The translations under genes were made by a program, and so were the position numbers. Below are positions 16,544 to 25,385 of a DNA stretch of 33,279 nt, piece after piece. Under the pieces are notes generated by a model. That model was not told the origin of the DNA. It did no database searches and worked only from the letters and a program-made list of their open reading frames with translations. This stretch comes from an uncultured Candidatus Melainabacteria bacterium (GTDB lineage Bacteria > Cyanobacteriota > Vampirovibrionia > Gastranaerophilales > Gastranaerophilaceae): positions 1-33,279 of the forward strand of contig CAMHMW010000002.1 of NCBI GenBank assembly GCA_946186335.1, written 5' to 3'. Positions within the stretch are counted from its first letter, which is position 1; each line of letters opens with the position of its first letter.

Positions 16544-18256
16544 TTAATGCTGTTTATATACTTTTTTCGTATAGGTTTCTATATATGGGGTGTCAATTTC
16601 AAATACGTGTATTCTGCCGGGGGCAATATCAACGGAAATCTCACCCTTATTAACCTGGAATGTGCTTTCCTTACCATAAGACGGAAGCAGATTTTCAAGT
16701 TTCTGAGTTTCTTTTAATGTCGGCACAACAACTTTACATACATTATTTCTGTTTACGTTTTTATTTGCAATTACAAGTATTGTTCTGCCTTTTCTGTGTC
16801 TTGCAAAAGCAATAACCTGATCTAACTTGTCGCCTTTCTTATCAAGAACTATATATGAACCTCTTTTCATAACATCATCATACTTATCTCTGAATTTAAA
16901 CGCTGCGGTCATAAATTCACCGATTTGAGGGTCATCACCACCTGGACGTCTTGAAAGGTTAAATATGTCCAGTTTATTTCTGTGAACAGTCATTTCATGG
17001 TTGTCTGTCGAAGTTATATCATTATATTTATCTGCATATTGATAATCATATTTATCACCTGACTGGAAACCGTCAACGAAGTACGGATTCAGCATCGGTA
17101 AAGTAACTTCCAGACCTGACATCAGGTTACAGAACACTTCACCGCCGTGACACATCGGAGAGATGTCATCGTGAGTTGCAAATGAACCGATTAAGGATTT
17201 TCCTCTTTCTACTCTGTATGACATATTAAGGTTATCAATTACATAATCATGAAGTTCTTTTGCTGTATTCCATTCGTGGAAAATATGATACTGTCCGTAA
17301 TAGGCATCAAAACCTGCACGAAGCAAGTCTTCAGGTCTATCATAAGGCATATTCGCCTGCGGAGATGCATCTTCATAGGTATAAGATTCGGCAAGCCAAG
17401 CAAATTCAGGATCTCGTTTGTGAGAATATGGAATTATAATATCCCAAAATTCAACCGGTTTTGCTCTTGCAACATCGGCTCTTATACCGTCAACTCCCGC
17501 ATCTATCATCATATCAACGAACTTTCTGTGATATTCAAGCAATTTCGGGTTTAAAGTTCTTTTGCCTTCATCCTCCCATGGCTGAAACATTCTGATATCA
17601 TACCAGCCCTGAGGAGTTTTTGCCAAACCGTTTCTTTCATAAGCCATTAATTCCGGTCTTTCGTTATACAGGTCATAGGATGCGCAACTGGGCATATCAA
17701 CCATTACACGAATGCCTCTTTTGTGACATTCATCAACAAAAGCCTTAAACTGTTCTTTATCAGAACGGGAATCGTTTTTATCAATCAAAACAGGGTCAAT
17801 TTTTAACAAATCTTCCGGTGCATAAACAGAACCGGCAGTTCCCATTGCGTTACTTTTTCCGGGCGGATTTATCGGAAGCACATGCAAGGTATTAAAGCCT
17901 TGGGCTTTCACCTCATCCAGCCGGTCTATCGCATTAAGAAATGTTCCGTGAGTTTCATTCGGTTCAATAAATTCATCACCGTTTGTATCTTTTGCGTTAA
18001 ATGTTCTGGGTATCATTGCAAGAATAACCGCACTGTTTGTCAAAAACAGCGTTCTCAAATCGTTTTTATAAGGTTTATCCTCAACCTTTTGAGCATTTTG
18101 AACGACAGGGGCATTAGCAGCGGCAACCCCGTCAAGATAACTGGTAAGTAAATTACTTTCAAAACTCGGCTGAGCAGAAGGTTTATTCGCTCTGTTAAAA
18201 GAGTTATGCGGATAAACCGTATTATTTATGTATGGATTAAAAGATACGGTAAGCAT
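16544..18256 (-). CDS. GH13 alpha-amylase-family glycoside hydrolase
   Basis: 570 residues. A (beta/alpha)8 barrel of the alpha-amylase clan, acting on alpha-glucan or glycogen-like sugars. Catalytic residues are present: nucleophile D261 in GIRADVARA, acid/base E290 in LAESYTY, and stabiliser D363 in FATHDD. Region I is unusual: VDMPSCASYD (186-195) in place of the common DxVxNH. Residues 90-101, DTNGDEFIEPNE, fit the calcium loop (DxNGD) found before the first barrel helix in many GH13 enzymes. About 65 residues precede the barrel, without a signal peptide but with PSFES at 30-34, like the SF element elsewhere. AGGAGGT precedes the ATG, which is one base after the stop of the upstream gene. 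It is the last gene of the operon. Confidence 0.88.
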   Translation of the reverse strand: MLTVSFNPYINNTVYPHNSFNRANKPSAQPSFESNLLTSYLDGVAAANAPVVQNAQKVEDKPYKNDLRTLFLTNSAVILAMIPRTFNAKDTNGDEFIEPNETHGTFLNAIDRLDEVKAQGFNTLHVLPINPPGKSNAMGTAGSVYAPEDLLKIDPVLIDKNDSRSDKEQFKAFVDECHKRGIRVMVDMPSCASYDLYNERPELMAYERNGLAKTPQGWYDIRMFQPWEDEGKRTLNPKLLEYHRKFVDMMIDAGVDGIRADVARAKPVEFWDIIIPYSHKRDPEFAWLAESYTYEDASPQANMPYDRPEDLLRAGFDAYYGQYHIFHEWNTAKELHDYVIDNLNMSYRVERGKSLIGSFATHDDISPMCHGGEVFCNLMSGLEVTLPMLNPYFVDGFQSGDKYDYQYADKYNDITSTDNHEMTVHRNKLDIFNLSRRPGGDDPQIGEFMTAAFKFRDKYDDVMKRGSYIVLDKKGDKLDQVIAFARHRKGRTILVIANKNVNRNNVCKVVVPTLKETQKLENLLPSYGKESTFQVNKGEISVDIAPGRIHVFEIDTPYIETYTKKVYKQH

Positions 18257-18257
18257 A

Positions 18258-20801
18258 TTATTTTACCTCCTGAGTGTGATTTTTGGGCAATTTCATTCTG
18301 CCAAAGAAGAACTGCGCTCCGACCGTAACAGCAACAAGTGCAGCGCCGAGTTTTCCGAACATCGAGAACCATTTTTTACTGTTGAACACGTTATTAAAAT
18401 GTTTGTATGCCATTTCATCAGATGCGGCACCCATCAGCAAAAATCTGAACAACGACGTACTCTTGTTTGGTGCAAACCCGACAAGATGATGAGATTTTGC
18501 GAAATATTCATCCCCGCCGAGAACTTCAAATGCCTGAGTTCTGTAATTTCTGAAATCATCAAGCAAGCCTGAATTTGTGAGTCTTACAACGGTATCAGGA
18601 TGAATATCTTCTTTATACATTAATTTCATAACAGATTTAAAGTATTCTCTGTCATTTGCAAGTTCAACTTTATGTTCGGGAACATTTCCGTAATATTTAT
18701 TCTTAACTTTTCCATCTGCCCCGACTTCTATATCTGAGAAATCATCTCTGTTAGGTTCGGGATTACGTCTTTGCCAGAACTTGACAGCAAAATCAGATGT
18801 GTGACCTTCGAGCATTAGCGATTTTGCAAGTTCAACACATTCTTCTTTAATTTCTCTCGGCATTTTAGAGTGCAAGGTTTCGCTTATATTTGTTCCTGTT
18901 GCAACTCTGTGATAAAGGTCTGCCAAACTCAACAAGCGGTAGAAAGAACTTTTTACCCCGAGTTTTCTGTCTTCAATAAATTCAAACATCAGAGCCTTAG
19001 CGGATGTCGCATTCTTATCTCCGAAACCTATCAAAGAATCAACGGCATTTTCCATACCCAGAGATTTGAACACCTCAGCCGCTGCCTTAAAGGATTCATC
19101 AACGTGAGATTTATAACTGTTTTTGGTTGCATCCTGAGTCATATCAATTCTTGACATACCATCATGCATTGAAGAAAGTCCCTTTTGAACGACTTCAACA
19201 AACTCGGCGTATGCTGTTTTATCCGCCGCAATTGCTTCAAGTTTGCTTCTTAGAATTTCACCTGCGAGTTCTCTGTCTAAGCGGCCTTTTTTAATTTCCT
19301 CAGGTGTAAATTTCATAGCCTTAAATATATCTTTTTCAACTTCATTCCACGAATCTGCCAGCCCTGTTTCCGGAGCCTGTGCGGCTTTCAGGAATGAATA
19401 TTCTTCAAGAACCGTTGTCTCAGCCTTCAATTTATTAACCGCCTCAGAAATCTTAATCAGCATTCTTGCCATATCATCGGTTAAAACGCTTGACGATATA
19501 TGTTTAAAAGACTGGAATAATTCTGAATCTGCACCAAATTCTTTTGAGTGAATCAACTGTTTCAAATTAAATTTCAATTTTTTAATTACGGGATTATCGG
19601 GATTTTCTTTGCTTAATTCTTCGATTCTGTTTTCAAGTAAGTTCTGAATAACCTTTGAATGTTCGGAAAAATCAGAAAAATCACCATTGAACAAACCTCT
19701 GGAATTCAGAGCATCTATTATTGCCTGATTATCAGGAACAAGTTTTGTAAGTTCTTCCTCCGAAAGATTAATACCTGAATATGCTTTTCTGACTGCATCC
19801 GAAATATCCGACAAATTAGTTTCCGAAAGATTATATTTGCCGTCAAGCGGAATTTTATTTCTTAAATCTTTCAAAATTCCGTTGGAAATCATATAATCAA
19901 GTTCGTCAGTTAAATTCATTGTAATGGTTTCATAGAGTTCGGGAGTTATCGGTTTACCGGCATTTTCATTTAATATTTGCTGCAAGGCTCTTTTGTTTTC
20001 TTCAAACTTGTATTTTTTAACCTCATCGGGGAAACCGCTCATCAATTTATCTGCCTTTTGGCTTTTTACTTTTGACAGGTATTTTGAAACAGGTTCTTCA
20101 AGAATATTACACATTAAAGCACTCATCACGGGGGTTGCAAAACCTGCCGTAAGCATCCAAAGAGTATTATTTTGAAGTGCGATTTTGCGCATTTTCTCTT
20201 GTATAAATTCCCGCCTGTTAGGGATATCTTTAGGAACATGAAGCCTGTCACCGATTTTGTTTATTTCTTTATCAGAATACAAATCCCACGGAATAAACTG
20301 GTGGTCCTGATAAAACATTTTCTTTCTTCCGAAACTGTCTTCATACTGTTGTCTGACATTAACCCCATGTATCAAATATGCGGGAAGCTGAATAAATAAT
20401 TTCGGCCACAAATCCATCGCTGCGAAAAATGTACCGAACCCGATAAATTCAAATAACTTTGTCATCGGTGTCTGCTTTTTGGTAAACAGATAAGAGGCAA
20501 TCGCCAGACTGCCGAGTTTCATTCCGACATCGTTCAGTCTGCCGAGTTCATGGTCGTTTGCTTCCCCTTTTGCGGCATGACGAAAAGCGTCACAATCATA
20601 CAAGATATCCTTTCTGATTTGCGAGGGAATGTCAAATATACTGTTTCGTATCAGTTTTCCGTTGCTTGGCAGCGGTTTTATAAAGGTTCTGTTTGCCAGT
20701 TCTTTATTTACATCAAAATCTTTAACGGCTTTATCTGCGTTATACCTGTCCGATGAGGGGTAGCCCTGAATATATGATTGTATTAAATTCGAAGTTCTCA
20801 T
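18258..20801 (-). CDS. Large membrane-anchored helical protein, function unknown
   Basis: 847 residues. I recognise no characterised family. Two hydrophobic segments lie at about 95-150, with a third pair near 210-235. A long hydrophilic, helix-rich region (about 250-800) follows, and a C-terminal membrane segment at about 815-835 precedes a Lys-rich tail. The N-terminal module resembles that of the upstream protein. Shared features are K-x-F-(V/I)-x-LP-x(3)-(L/I)-x-G, then a WD-x-(L)Y element, then an A-x-(T)-G hydrophobic stretch ending in EP/KP. The simplest view is one scaffold with a roughly 500-residue helical insertion. The start follows the upstream stop directly (TAGATG), so translation is coupled. 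The GH13 gene follows one base later. Confidence 0.75.
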   Translation of the reverse strand: MRTSNLIQSYIQGYPSSDRYNADKAVKDFDVNKELANRTFIKPLPSNGKLIRNSIFDIPSQIRKDILYDCDAFRHAAKGEANDHELGRLNDVGMKLGSLAIASYLFTKKQTPMTKLFEFIGFGTFFAAMDLWPKLFIQLPAYLIHGVNVRQQYEDSFGRKKMFYQDHQFIPWDLYSDKEINKIGDRLHVPKDIPNRREFIQEKMRKIALQNNTLWMLTAGFATPVMSALMCNILEEPVSKYLSKVKSQKADKLMSGFPDEVKKYKFEENKRALQQILNENAGKPITPELYETITMNLTDELDYMISNGILKDLRNKIPLDGKYNLSETNLSDISDAVRKAYSGINLSEEELTKLVPDNQAIIDALNSRGLFNGDFSDFSEHSKVIQNLLENRIEELSKENPDNPVIKKLKFNLKQLIHSKEFGADSELFQSFKHISSSVLTDDMARMLIKISEAVNKLKAETTVLEEYSFLKAAQAPETGLADSWNEVEKDIFKAMKFTPEEIKKGRLDRELAGEILRSKLEAIAADKTAYAEFVEVVQKGLSSMHDGMSRIDMTQDATKNSYKSHVDESFKAAAEVFKSLGMENAVDSLIGFGDKNATSAKALMFEFIEDRKLGVKSSFYRLLSLADLYHRVATGTNISETLHSKMPREIKEECVELAKSLMLEGHTSDFAVKFWQRRNPEPNRDDFSDIEVGADGKVKNKYYGNVPEHKVELANDREYFKSVMKLMYKEDIHPDTVVRLTNSGLLDDFRNYRTQAFEVLGGDEYFAKSHHLVGFAPNKSTSLFRFLLMGAASDEMAYKHFNNVFNSKKWFSMFGKLGAALVAVTVGAQFFFGRMKLPKNHTQEVK

Positions 20802-21842
20802 CTAACACACCACACTTTCTTTTTTTGGACTGATAACTTTTTTCGGATTTTGTTTATTCGGCTTTTTGGTAAGGTGGACAGTATTTATAACACCGATAAC
20901 AGTAGATGCCAACGCTGTACCTGCAAGTATTTTACCCGAATGTCTTTCAAGTTTTGACAGAGATTTTTTATCACCATTTATTAATTCGTATGCGCTTTTT
21001 ACAAAACTTTCACCAAAAATTTTCAGAGAATGCAGAAATTCTTTACCTTTCCAGAATTTAAAAGTTGCAACCTTAAAATAATCCTCCCACGGTTTCTGGA
21101 ATGCGAGAGCAACGCCTGTTGCCGCCCACAAGAATGATGAGAAACTCTTTGCCAGATTTGATTTAACCAAAACTTCTTTGTATATCGGCTTAACTTCCTG
21201 ATCCGAATCATTAAGATTCTGTCCCAGACCATTCTTTTGGGCAATTTTGTCATATCTCCAGTTTACGCTTTCACCTTTTTGCGGATTTCCATACAACTGG
21301 TCCCAACGGGGAAAATCAACACTTTCACCAACTTTATGATATTCAATACTTGTCAGATTATTATAATCCTCAGGATTTTCCTGAAGTAAATAGTTAACCT
21401 TAGCGTACGGGAGTTCTGTATCAATACCGGTCAGCCATTTTACGGGCAGATTAACAAACGATTTTGAAACCGATTTAAACACCCCGTATAAAATAACGCC
21501 GAGAGCCATTTTGTTACCGATTTTTGCGGCATTAACTCTTGAAAACGGAGAGAAATGTTTGTTTGCGGAATTAAATACTGACATAAGAGTTAAACTTCCG
21601 ATAATGTACGGAACATTACCCATTGTCAGAAATTCATAGAAATTAGAGTTTTTATTACCGGCAAGCCCTTTTGCGGGATATAAAGTGAAGGCTTTTGTAA
21701 GTTTATCAAGCCCTATTCTTGTTCGGGTAACAAAATTGTTTTTCAGCAAAGTATCACGGGTATAACTGACGTTCTTCTCCTCTTTTTTGTCAGACCCAAA
21801 AGATAAAGTTTTCCCATTATAGTTGCTGATTGGTGATATCAT
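20802..21842 (-). CDS. Membrane protein related to the next protein, function unknown
   Basis: 346 residues, first gene of a three-gene operon. Residues 13-17 read TLSFG, the shared N-terminal element, after ISNYNG. There is no signal peptide. Hydrophobic segments lie at about 72-92, 112-130, 230-245 and 305-325, and the C-terminus is Lys/Pro-rich. It shares KSFVNLPVKWLTGI (about 129-142), WDQLYG and a KPWEDYF element with corresponding stretches of the following 847-residue protein, and both end with a short membrane segment and basic tail. GGAGTT lies five bases before the ATG. Its joining to a GH13 gene suggests a role with intracellular or envelope glucan, but that is only context. Confidence 0.75.
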   Translation of the reverse strand: MISPISNYNGKTLSFGSDKKEEKNVSYTRDTLLKNNFVTRTRIGLDKLTKAFTLYPAKGLAGNKNSNFYEFLTMGNVPYIIGSLTLMSVFNSANKHFSPFSRVNAAKIGNKMALGVILYGVFKSVSKSFVNLPVKWLTGIDTELPYAKVNYLLQENPEDYNNLTSIEYHKVGESVDFPRWDQLYGNPQKGESVNWRYDKIAQKNGLGQNLNDSDQEVKPIYKEVLVKSNLAKSFSSFLWAATGVALAFQKPWEDYFKVATFKFWKGKEFLHSLKIFGESFVKSAYELINGDKKSLSKLERHSGKILAGTALASTVIGVINTVHLTKKPNKQNPKKVISPKKESVVC

Positions 21843-21957
21843 GATAACTCCGCATTTCCATAGATAGAATACTCGTGAAGATTAAATTTTGTTATTTAAT
21901 TTTATTTATTTTTACAAATTTTTACAAATGTAACTTTGACTTAACTCTATATTATTT

Positions 21958-22800
21958 TTATCCGTAAATATTGAAGAAAACAAAGGCAAAAAGCCCCATA
22001 ATGACGCAATACCATCCGAATACATTTAAAGAAAATTTTGCAATAAATTTCATAAAATATTTAATACAAAGATAACCGACAATACCTGATACAAGCGTTC
22101 CCGTAATTATCGCCGTCCAGTTATAGGTCAGTGCCTGTGCAACGTCAATTTTAATAAGCGGATAGACCATAGAAGCCCCGAGAATTATCGGAATACTCAA
22201 AAGAAAAGAATATCTTGCGGCTTTTTCTCTGCTTAACCCCGAAAATAATCCTGTTGCAATTGTCCACCCCGAACGTGAAAAACCTGGGAGAACTGCAATT
22301 CCCTGAGCCAGACCGATTAATACAGACTCTTTTAAACCGACCTCATCCTTTTTAACCTGCTTTTTAGACAGATATTCACTCAAAAACAAGGTTCCGCCAG
22401 TTATAACAAGCAAGCCGCCTACCAGTGCAGGATGAAATACCAGATGATTTGCGACTTTTTCAAGCGGCAGAGCAAGAACTATTGTAACAACAGTTCCAAG
22501 TATTATATAAAGCCCGAGTTTTGCGTTATATTCGGATAAACTCCTTGTCTTTACGGCTTTAAATAACGCCTTGCAGATTTCAATAACATCTCTGCGGAAG
22601 AATATCAGAACAGCAATCAGTGTCCCCAAATGAAGCATGATATCCAAAAATACTTCTTCCGTTGACTGCTCCGCAATAGGAATATTTTTAAACACTTTAT
22701 AAAAATTTGAAGTAAACACAAGATGCGCAGAACTTGATATGGGCAAGAACTCACTCAAGCCCTGTACCACTCCCATTAATACTGTCTGAATTAAATTCAT
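21958..22800 (-). CDS. uppP: Undecaprenyl-diphosphatase UppP (BacA)
   Basis: 280 residues, about eight membrane helices. UppP removes a phosphate from undecaprenyl diphosphate so that the lipid carrier for peptidoglycan and O-antigen can be reused. Both signature loops are visible: QGLSEFLPISSSAHLVF (about 13-29) and GFSRSGWTIATGLFSGLSRE (about 170-190), which carry the catalytic Glu, Ser, His and Arg residues. It ends the kdsD-kdsC-queD-uppP unit, five bases after queD. No terminator is visible before the next gene 115 bases on. Confidence 0.96.
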   Translation of the reverse strand: MNLIQTVLMGVVQGLSEFLPISSSAHLVFTSNFYKVFKNIPIAEQSTEEVFLDIMLHLGTLIAVLIFFRRDVIEICKALFKAVKTRSLSEYNAKLGLYIILGTVVTIVLALPLEKVANHLVFHPALVGGLLVITGGTLFLSEYLSKKQVKKDEVGLKESVLIGLAQGIAVLPGFSRSGWTIATGLFSGLSREKAARYSFLLSIPIILGASMVYPLIKIDVAQALTYNWTAIITGTLVSGIVGYLCIKYFMKFIAKFSLNVFGWYCVIMGLFAFVFFNIYG

Positions 22801-22805
22801 TTCGC

Positions 22806-23168
22806 CTAATTTTCCTCAAAATATGAACAGCACGATGTCTGAGTTTCCCAGACGGTAATTTTGTTTAACTGAACGATTTTCTCTTTCAATTTTGTATAAA
22901 TATATGCCGCAATCATTTCACTTGACGGACTTTCTCCTTTAAATTCAGGAAGTTCATTAATATCTTTATGATCAAGAGTATCCAAAACCGCATTAAGTTC
23001 ACGTTTGAGGACTTTGTAATCGATAAGAATATTACTCTGATTTAAAACTTCACCCTGAACAAATGCCTCTACCATCCAGTTGTGACCATGTTGATTTTCG
23101 CATTCACCCTCATAGTTTAAAAGGTGATGTGCAGCTGAAAAAAACGCTTGTGTTTTAATTTCGTACAT
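22806..23168 (-). CDS. queD: 6-carboxy-5,6,7,8-tetrahydropterin synthase
   Basis: 120 residues. QueD makes 6-carboxytetrahydropterin from dihydroneopterin triphosphate, an early step to queuosine in tRNA. Zinc ligands H14 (SAAHH), H27 and H29 (QHGHN) and the catalytic cysteine C23 are in place, with H67 in LDHKDIN and E108 in VWET. The cysteine with this spacing favours QueD over a true 6-pyruvoyl tetrahydropterin synthase. AAGGGAT lies six bases before the ATG. It sits in an LPS/peptidoglycan carrier operon with no other queuosine gene, so the link is probably positional only. Confidence 0.9.
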   Translation of the reverse strand: MYEIKTQAFFSAAHHLLNYEGECENQHGHNWMVEAFVQGEVLNQSNILIDYKVLKRELNAVLDTLDHKDINELPEFKGESPSSEMIAAYIYTKLKEKIVQLNKITVWETQTSCCSYFEEN

Positions 23169-23181
23169 CTTTTATCCCTTC

Positions 23182-23682
23182 TTATTGTTCTGAATCTTTT
23201 ACCGAATCAAATACCAAATCGCATAACTCTCTGACTGCCCCGCGACCTCCGTCATTTTCCGATACAAAATTGCATACATTTTTTACTCTGTTTACCGCAT
23301 CGGCAGGACAAGCCGCAATTGCGACTTTTTCAAGTATTGCTATATCGGGTTCATCATCTCCCATATACGCAACTTGTGAAAAATCAAGTTCATATTTTTG
23401 CATAATCGCCTCAAGTATAGGCAGTTTATTTTTTACGCCCTGATAAACCTCCGTTACCCTTAAATCAGTAGCTCGTCTGTCAACAGTACCGTTATTTCTG
23501 CCTGTTATTATAGCAGTTATAAAGCCGTATTTTGCCATTTTTGCAAGTCCATGACCGTCTTTTGCGTTAAAGGTTTTGTATTCAACACCGTTTTCGTCAT
23601 AAGTAATGCTGCCGTCAGTCATCACGCCATCGACATCAAATGCCAGCAATTTAATTTTAGCGGCTTTTTCTTTTAAATCCAT
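23182..23682 (-). CDS. kdsC: KDO-8-phosphate phosphatase KdsC
   Basis: 166 residues, a cap-less HAD-family phosphatase that works as a tetramer. It hydrolyses 3-deoxy-D-manno-octulosonate 8-phosphate to KDO for LPS. HAD motif I is DVDGVMTDG with D16 and D18, motif II is ITGRNN, and motif IV is GDDEPD, with a conserved Lys in GVKNK. The C-terminus contains GGRGAVRE, diagnostic for KdsC rather than other HAD phosphatases. The ATG overlaps the kdsD stop by one base (TAATG), so the two are coupled. Confidence 0.95.
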   Translation of the reverse strand: MDLKEKAAKIKLLAFDVDGVMTDGSITYDENGVEYKTFNAKDGHGLAKMAKYGFITAIITGRNNGTVDRRATDLRVTEVYQGVKNKLPILEAIMQKYELDFSQVAYMGDDEPDIAILEKVAIAACPADAVNRVKNVCNFVSENDGGRGAVRELCDLVFDSVKDSEQ

Positions 23683-24665
23683 TACGCAACCCCTGCTCTT
23701 AACAAGTCATGAACATGAATTACACCAACCGGGACATTTCTTTCATCAACAACAGCAAGAGCCGTAATTGAATATTTTTCCATCAAATTCAAAGCTGATG
23801 CGGCATAAGCATCTTCTGTTATTCTTTTCGGATTACTTGTCATAACATCTTTAACCATCAAATCTGATATATTGTTTTCATATTTTATAACGGTTCTTCT
23901 GATGTCACCATCTGTTAATACGCCCGACAAAATACCGTCTGAGCCGACAATCATCGCCATGCCGAGTTTGTATTCTGAAATTATATTAATAACACCCGTA
24001 AAACTTTCATTATCGCTGACAACAGGCATTCTGTCACCCGTTATCATCAAATCCTTAACCTTGTATGTTAACCCTTTACCGAGTTTTCCGGAGGGATGGA
24101 ACATCAAAAAGTCCTCTTTTGTAAAGCCTTTTTTCTCCATAAGACATACAGCCAGAGCATCACCCATCGCAAGAGTAGCCGTTGTACTTGCTGTTGGGGC
24201 TTTTCCAAGAGTATCAGCTTCCCTTTCAACGGAAATATCAAGAATTACATCACTGGTTTTGGCAAGTGTGGAATTAACATTACCCGTCATTCCTATCATC
24301 GGGCACCCAAAACGCTTGATTAACGGCAGTAAATTCATCAGCTCCTGAGTCTCTCCGCTGTTTGAAATCGCAATAATGACATCATTTCTTGTGATTACAC
24401 CGGAATCCCCGTGTGTGCTTTCCGCGGGATGAAGAAAATATGTCGGAGTTCCCGTTGAGGACATCGTTGCGGCAATTTTTTTGCCGATTATACCCGATTT
24501 TCCCATACCCGTAACAATAACTCTGCCTTTGCAGTTGTATAAAATTTCTATTGCTCTGTCAAAGTCTTCTCCTATATTATCTTTTAAACGTAAAATAGAC
24601 TTTGCTTCAATATCCAAAACTTCTTTTGCCGATTCAATAATTCTGCTTAATGTCATAGCTACCAT
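23682..24665 (-). CDS. kdsD: Arabinose-5-phosphate isomerase KdsD
   Basis: 327 residues: an N-terminal SIS (sugar isomerase) domain and two C-terminal CBS domains. It converts ribulose 5-phosphate to arabinose 5-phosphate, the first committed substrate for KDO. Key sequences are GMGKSGIIGKKIAATMSSTG, the STHGDSG loop, NSGET and FHPSGKLGK, with CBS repeats from about residue 205 on. I start at 24665 because GAGG lies five bases upstream; a GTG two codons earlier (24671) is possible. With kdsC next, this shows that the organism makes KDO, so it has an LPS-type outer membrane. Confidence 0.95.
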   Translation of the reverse strand: MVAMTLSRIIESAKEVLDIEAKSILRLKDNIGEDFDRAIEILYNCKGRVIVTGMGKSGIIGKKIAATMSSTGTPTYFLHPAESTHGDSGVITRNDVIIAISNSGETQELMNLLPLIKRFGCPMIGMTGNVNSTLAKTSDVILDISVEREADTLGKAPTASTTATLAMGDALAVCLMEKKGFTKEDFLMFHPSGKLGKGLTYKVKDLMITGDRMPVVSDNESFTGVINIISEYKLGMAMIVGSDGILSGVLTDGDIRRTVIKYENNISDLMVKDVMTSNPKRITEDAYAASALNLMEKYSITALAVVDERNVPVGVIHVHDLLRAGVA

Positions 24666-24687
24666 ATCCACCTCACTTACCCTCTTA

Positions 24688-24693
24688 ATTATA
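24688..24693 (-). promoter_or_regulatory. Consensus -10 box before kdsD
   Basis: A perfect TATAAT on the minus strand, about 22 bases before the kdsD ATG. No convincing -35 box is seen at 16-18 bases, so it may need an activator or be spurious. Confidence 0.4.
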
Positions 24694-24786
24694 CAATAAA
24701 TATCCTATAAATACAGTATCTTTACAAAACTTTTATGAATTATTTTCGGATTTTGCCGATTGTTGTATATATAGTGAGGTAAAAAA

Positions 24787-25014
24787 ATGAATTATACATC
24801 AGATATGTTTAACAAAATCAGTAATTTAAAAAACGAAACTCTGGATTTATCATCCATGAACTTTATTAATGCGGCAAAGACAGTTATGATGGTTTCTGCG
24901 TATAATTCATGCTCAAACAATAAAGAAAGCATAAAATGTAAAGTTGCCTCAGAATCAATGGAAAGATTTATATCAGATTTGCCGACCTCAAAACCTGTTG
25001 AATTTATTAAATAA
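24787..25014 (+). CDS. Small protein, function unknown
   Basis: 75 residues, divergent from kdsD. It starts MNYTSDMFNKISNLKN and contains the helical stretch INAAKTVMMVSAYNSCSNNK, which is mildly hydrophobic but too weak to be a clear membrane segment. GAGG lies seven bases before the ATG. It stands alone, with a possible TATATA -10 box just upstream and no matching terminator. I do not recognise a family. The good ribosome site and closely fitted intergenic spacing support a real gene. Confidence 0.6.
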   Translation: MNYTSDMFNKISNLKNETLDLSSMNFINAAKTVMMVSAYNSCSNNKESIKCKVASESMERFISDLPTSKPVEFIK

Positions 25015-25049
25015 CAATACTTTCAGGAATTTATTATAATCTTCATATT

Positions 25050-25124
25050 GTTACATTATGTAACGAATATATATTTCTTCGACAAAAAAGGCAATTTTTA
25101 AAAAGAGAAATACTTTATATAAAT
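25050..25124 (+). promoter_or_regulatory. Operator and promoter of the RHH gene (family member 1)
   Basis: A perfect 15-base inverted repeat GTTACATTATGTAAC (25050-25064) is followed by a core AAATACTTTATAT (25108-25120) that includes a TATAT -10-like element. From the TGTAAC half-site to the core is 49 bases. The same core, with a TGTAAC half-site at 39 and 29 bases, precedes the genes at 27157 and 30940. No standard -35 box is present, which suits activator-dependent or alternative-sigma transcription. Confidence 0.6.
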
Positions 25125-25164
25125 GTAAGGGGATACATAAGGGAAAAAATAAAGGAGAATAACC

Positions 25165-25353
25165 ATGGCAAGAGTACTAATATCAATGCCCGAAAAATTT
25201 TTAGACGAAATTGACAATGTAGCAAATCAGGAAAATCGTACACGTTCAGAATTGATTCGTGAAGCATTGAGAACTTACATGTATAGAAGTCAGGTAAGAA
25301 ACAGCCAAAGAGCATCTTCCAATGCCGAAATATTAGATGCGTTGCTGGGCTAA
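25165..25353 (+). CDS. Ribbon-helix-helix (CopG/Arc-type) DNA-binding protein
   Basis: 62 residues. Residues 1-45 form a ribbon-helix-helix: strand ARVLISMPEKF, helix A LDEIDNVANQEN, turn TRS, helix B ELIREALRTYMYR. Such proteins bind DNA as dimers through the paired strands. The C-terminus NSQRASSNAEILDALLG is unusual for the fold and recurs in the next small protein. AAAGGAGAATAACC gives a strong ribosome site. Its promoter has a 15-base inverted repeat that could be its own operator. No ParE, RelE or MazF-type toxin gene follows, so I do not call an antitoxin. Confidence 0.88.
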   Translation: MARVLISMPEKFLDEIDNVANQENRTRSELIREALRTYMYRSQVRNSQRASSNAEILDALLG

Positions 25354-25385
25354 ATAATAACTATTTAACAAAAGGAATGGGGAAA

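Noticed and set aside
17954..17989. DTNGDEFIEPNE in the GH13 protein as an added EF-hand or dockerin
   Set aside because: The position just before the first barrel helix matches the DxNGD calcium loop common in GH13 enzymes, so it is a normal part of the fold.
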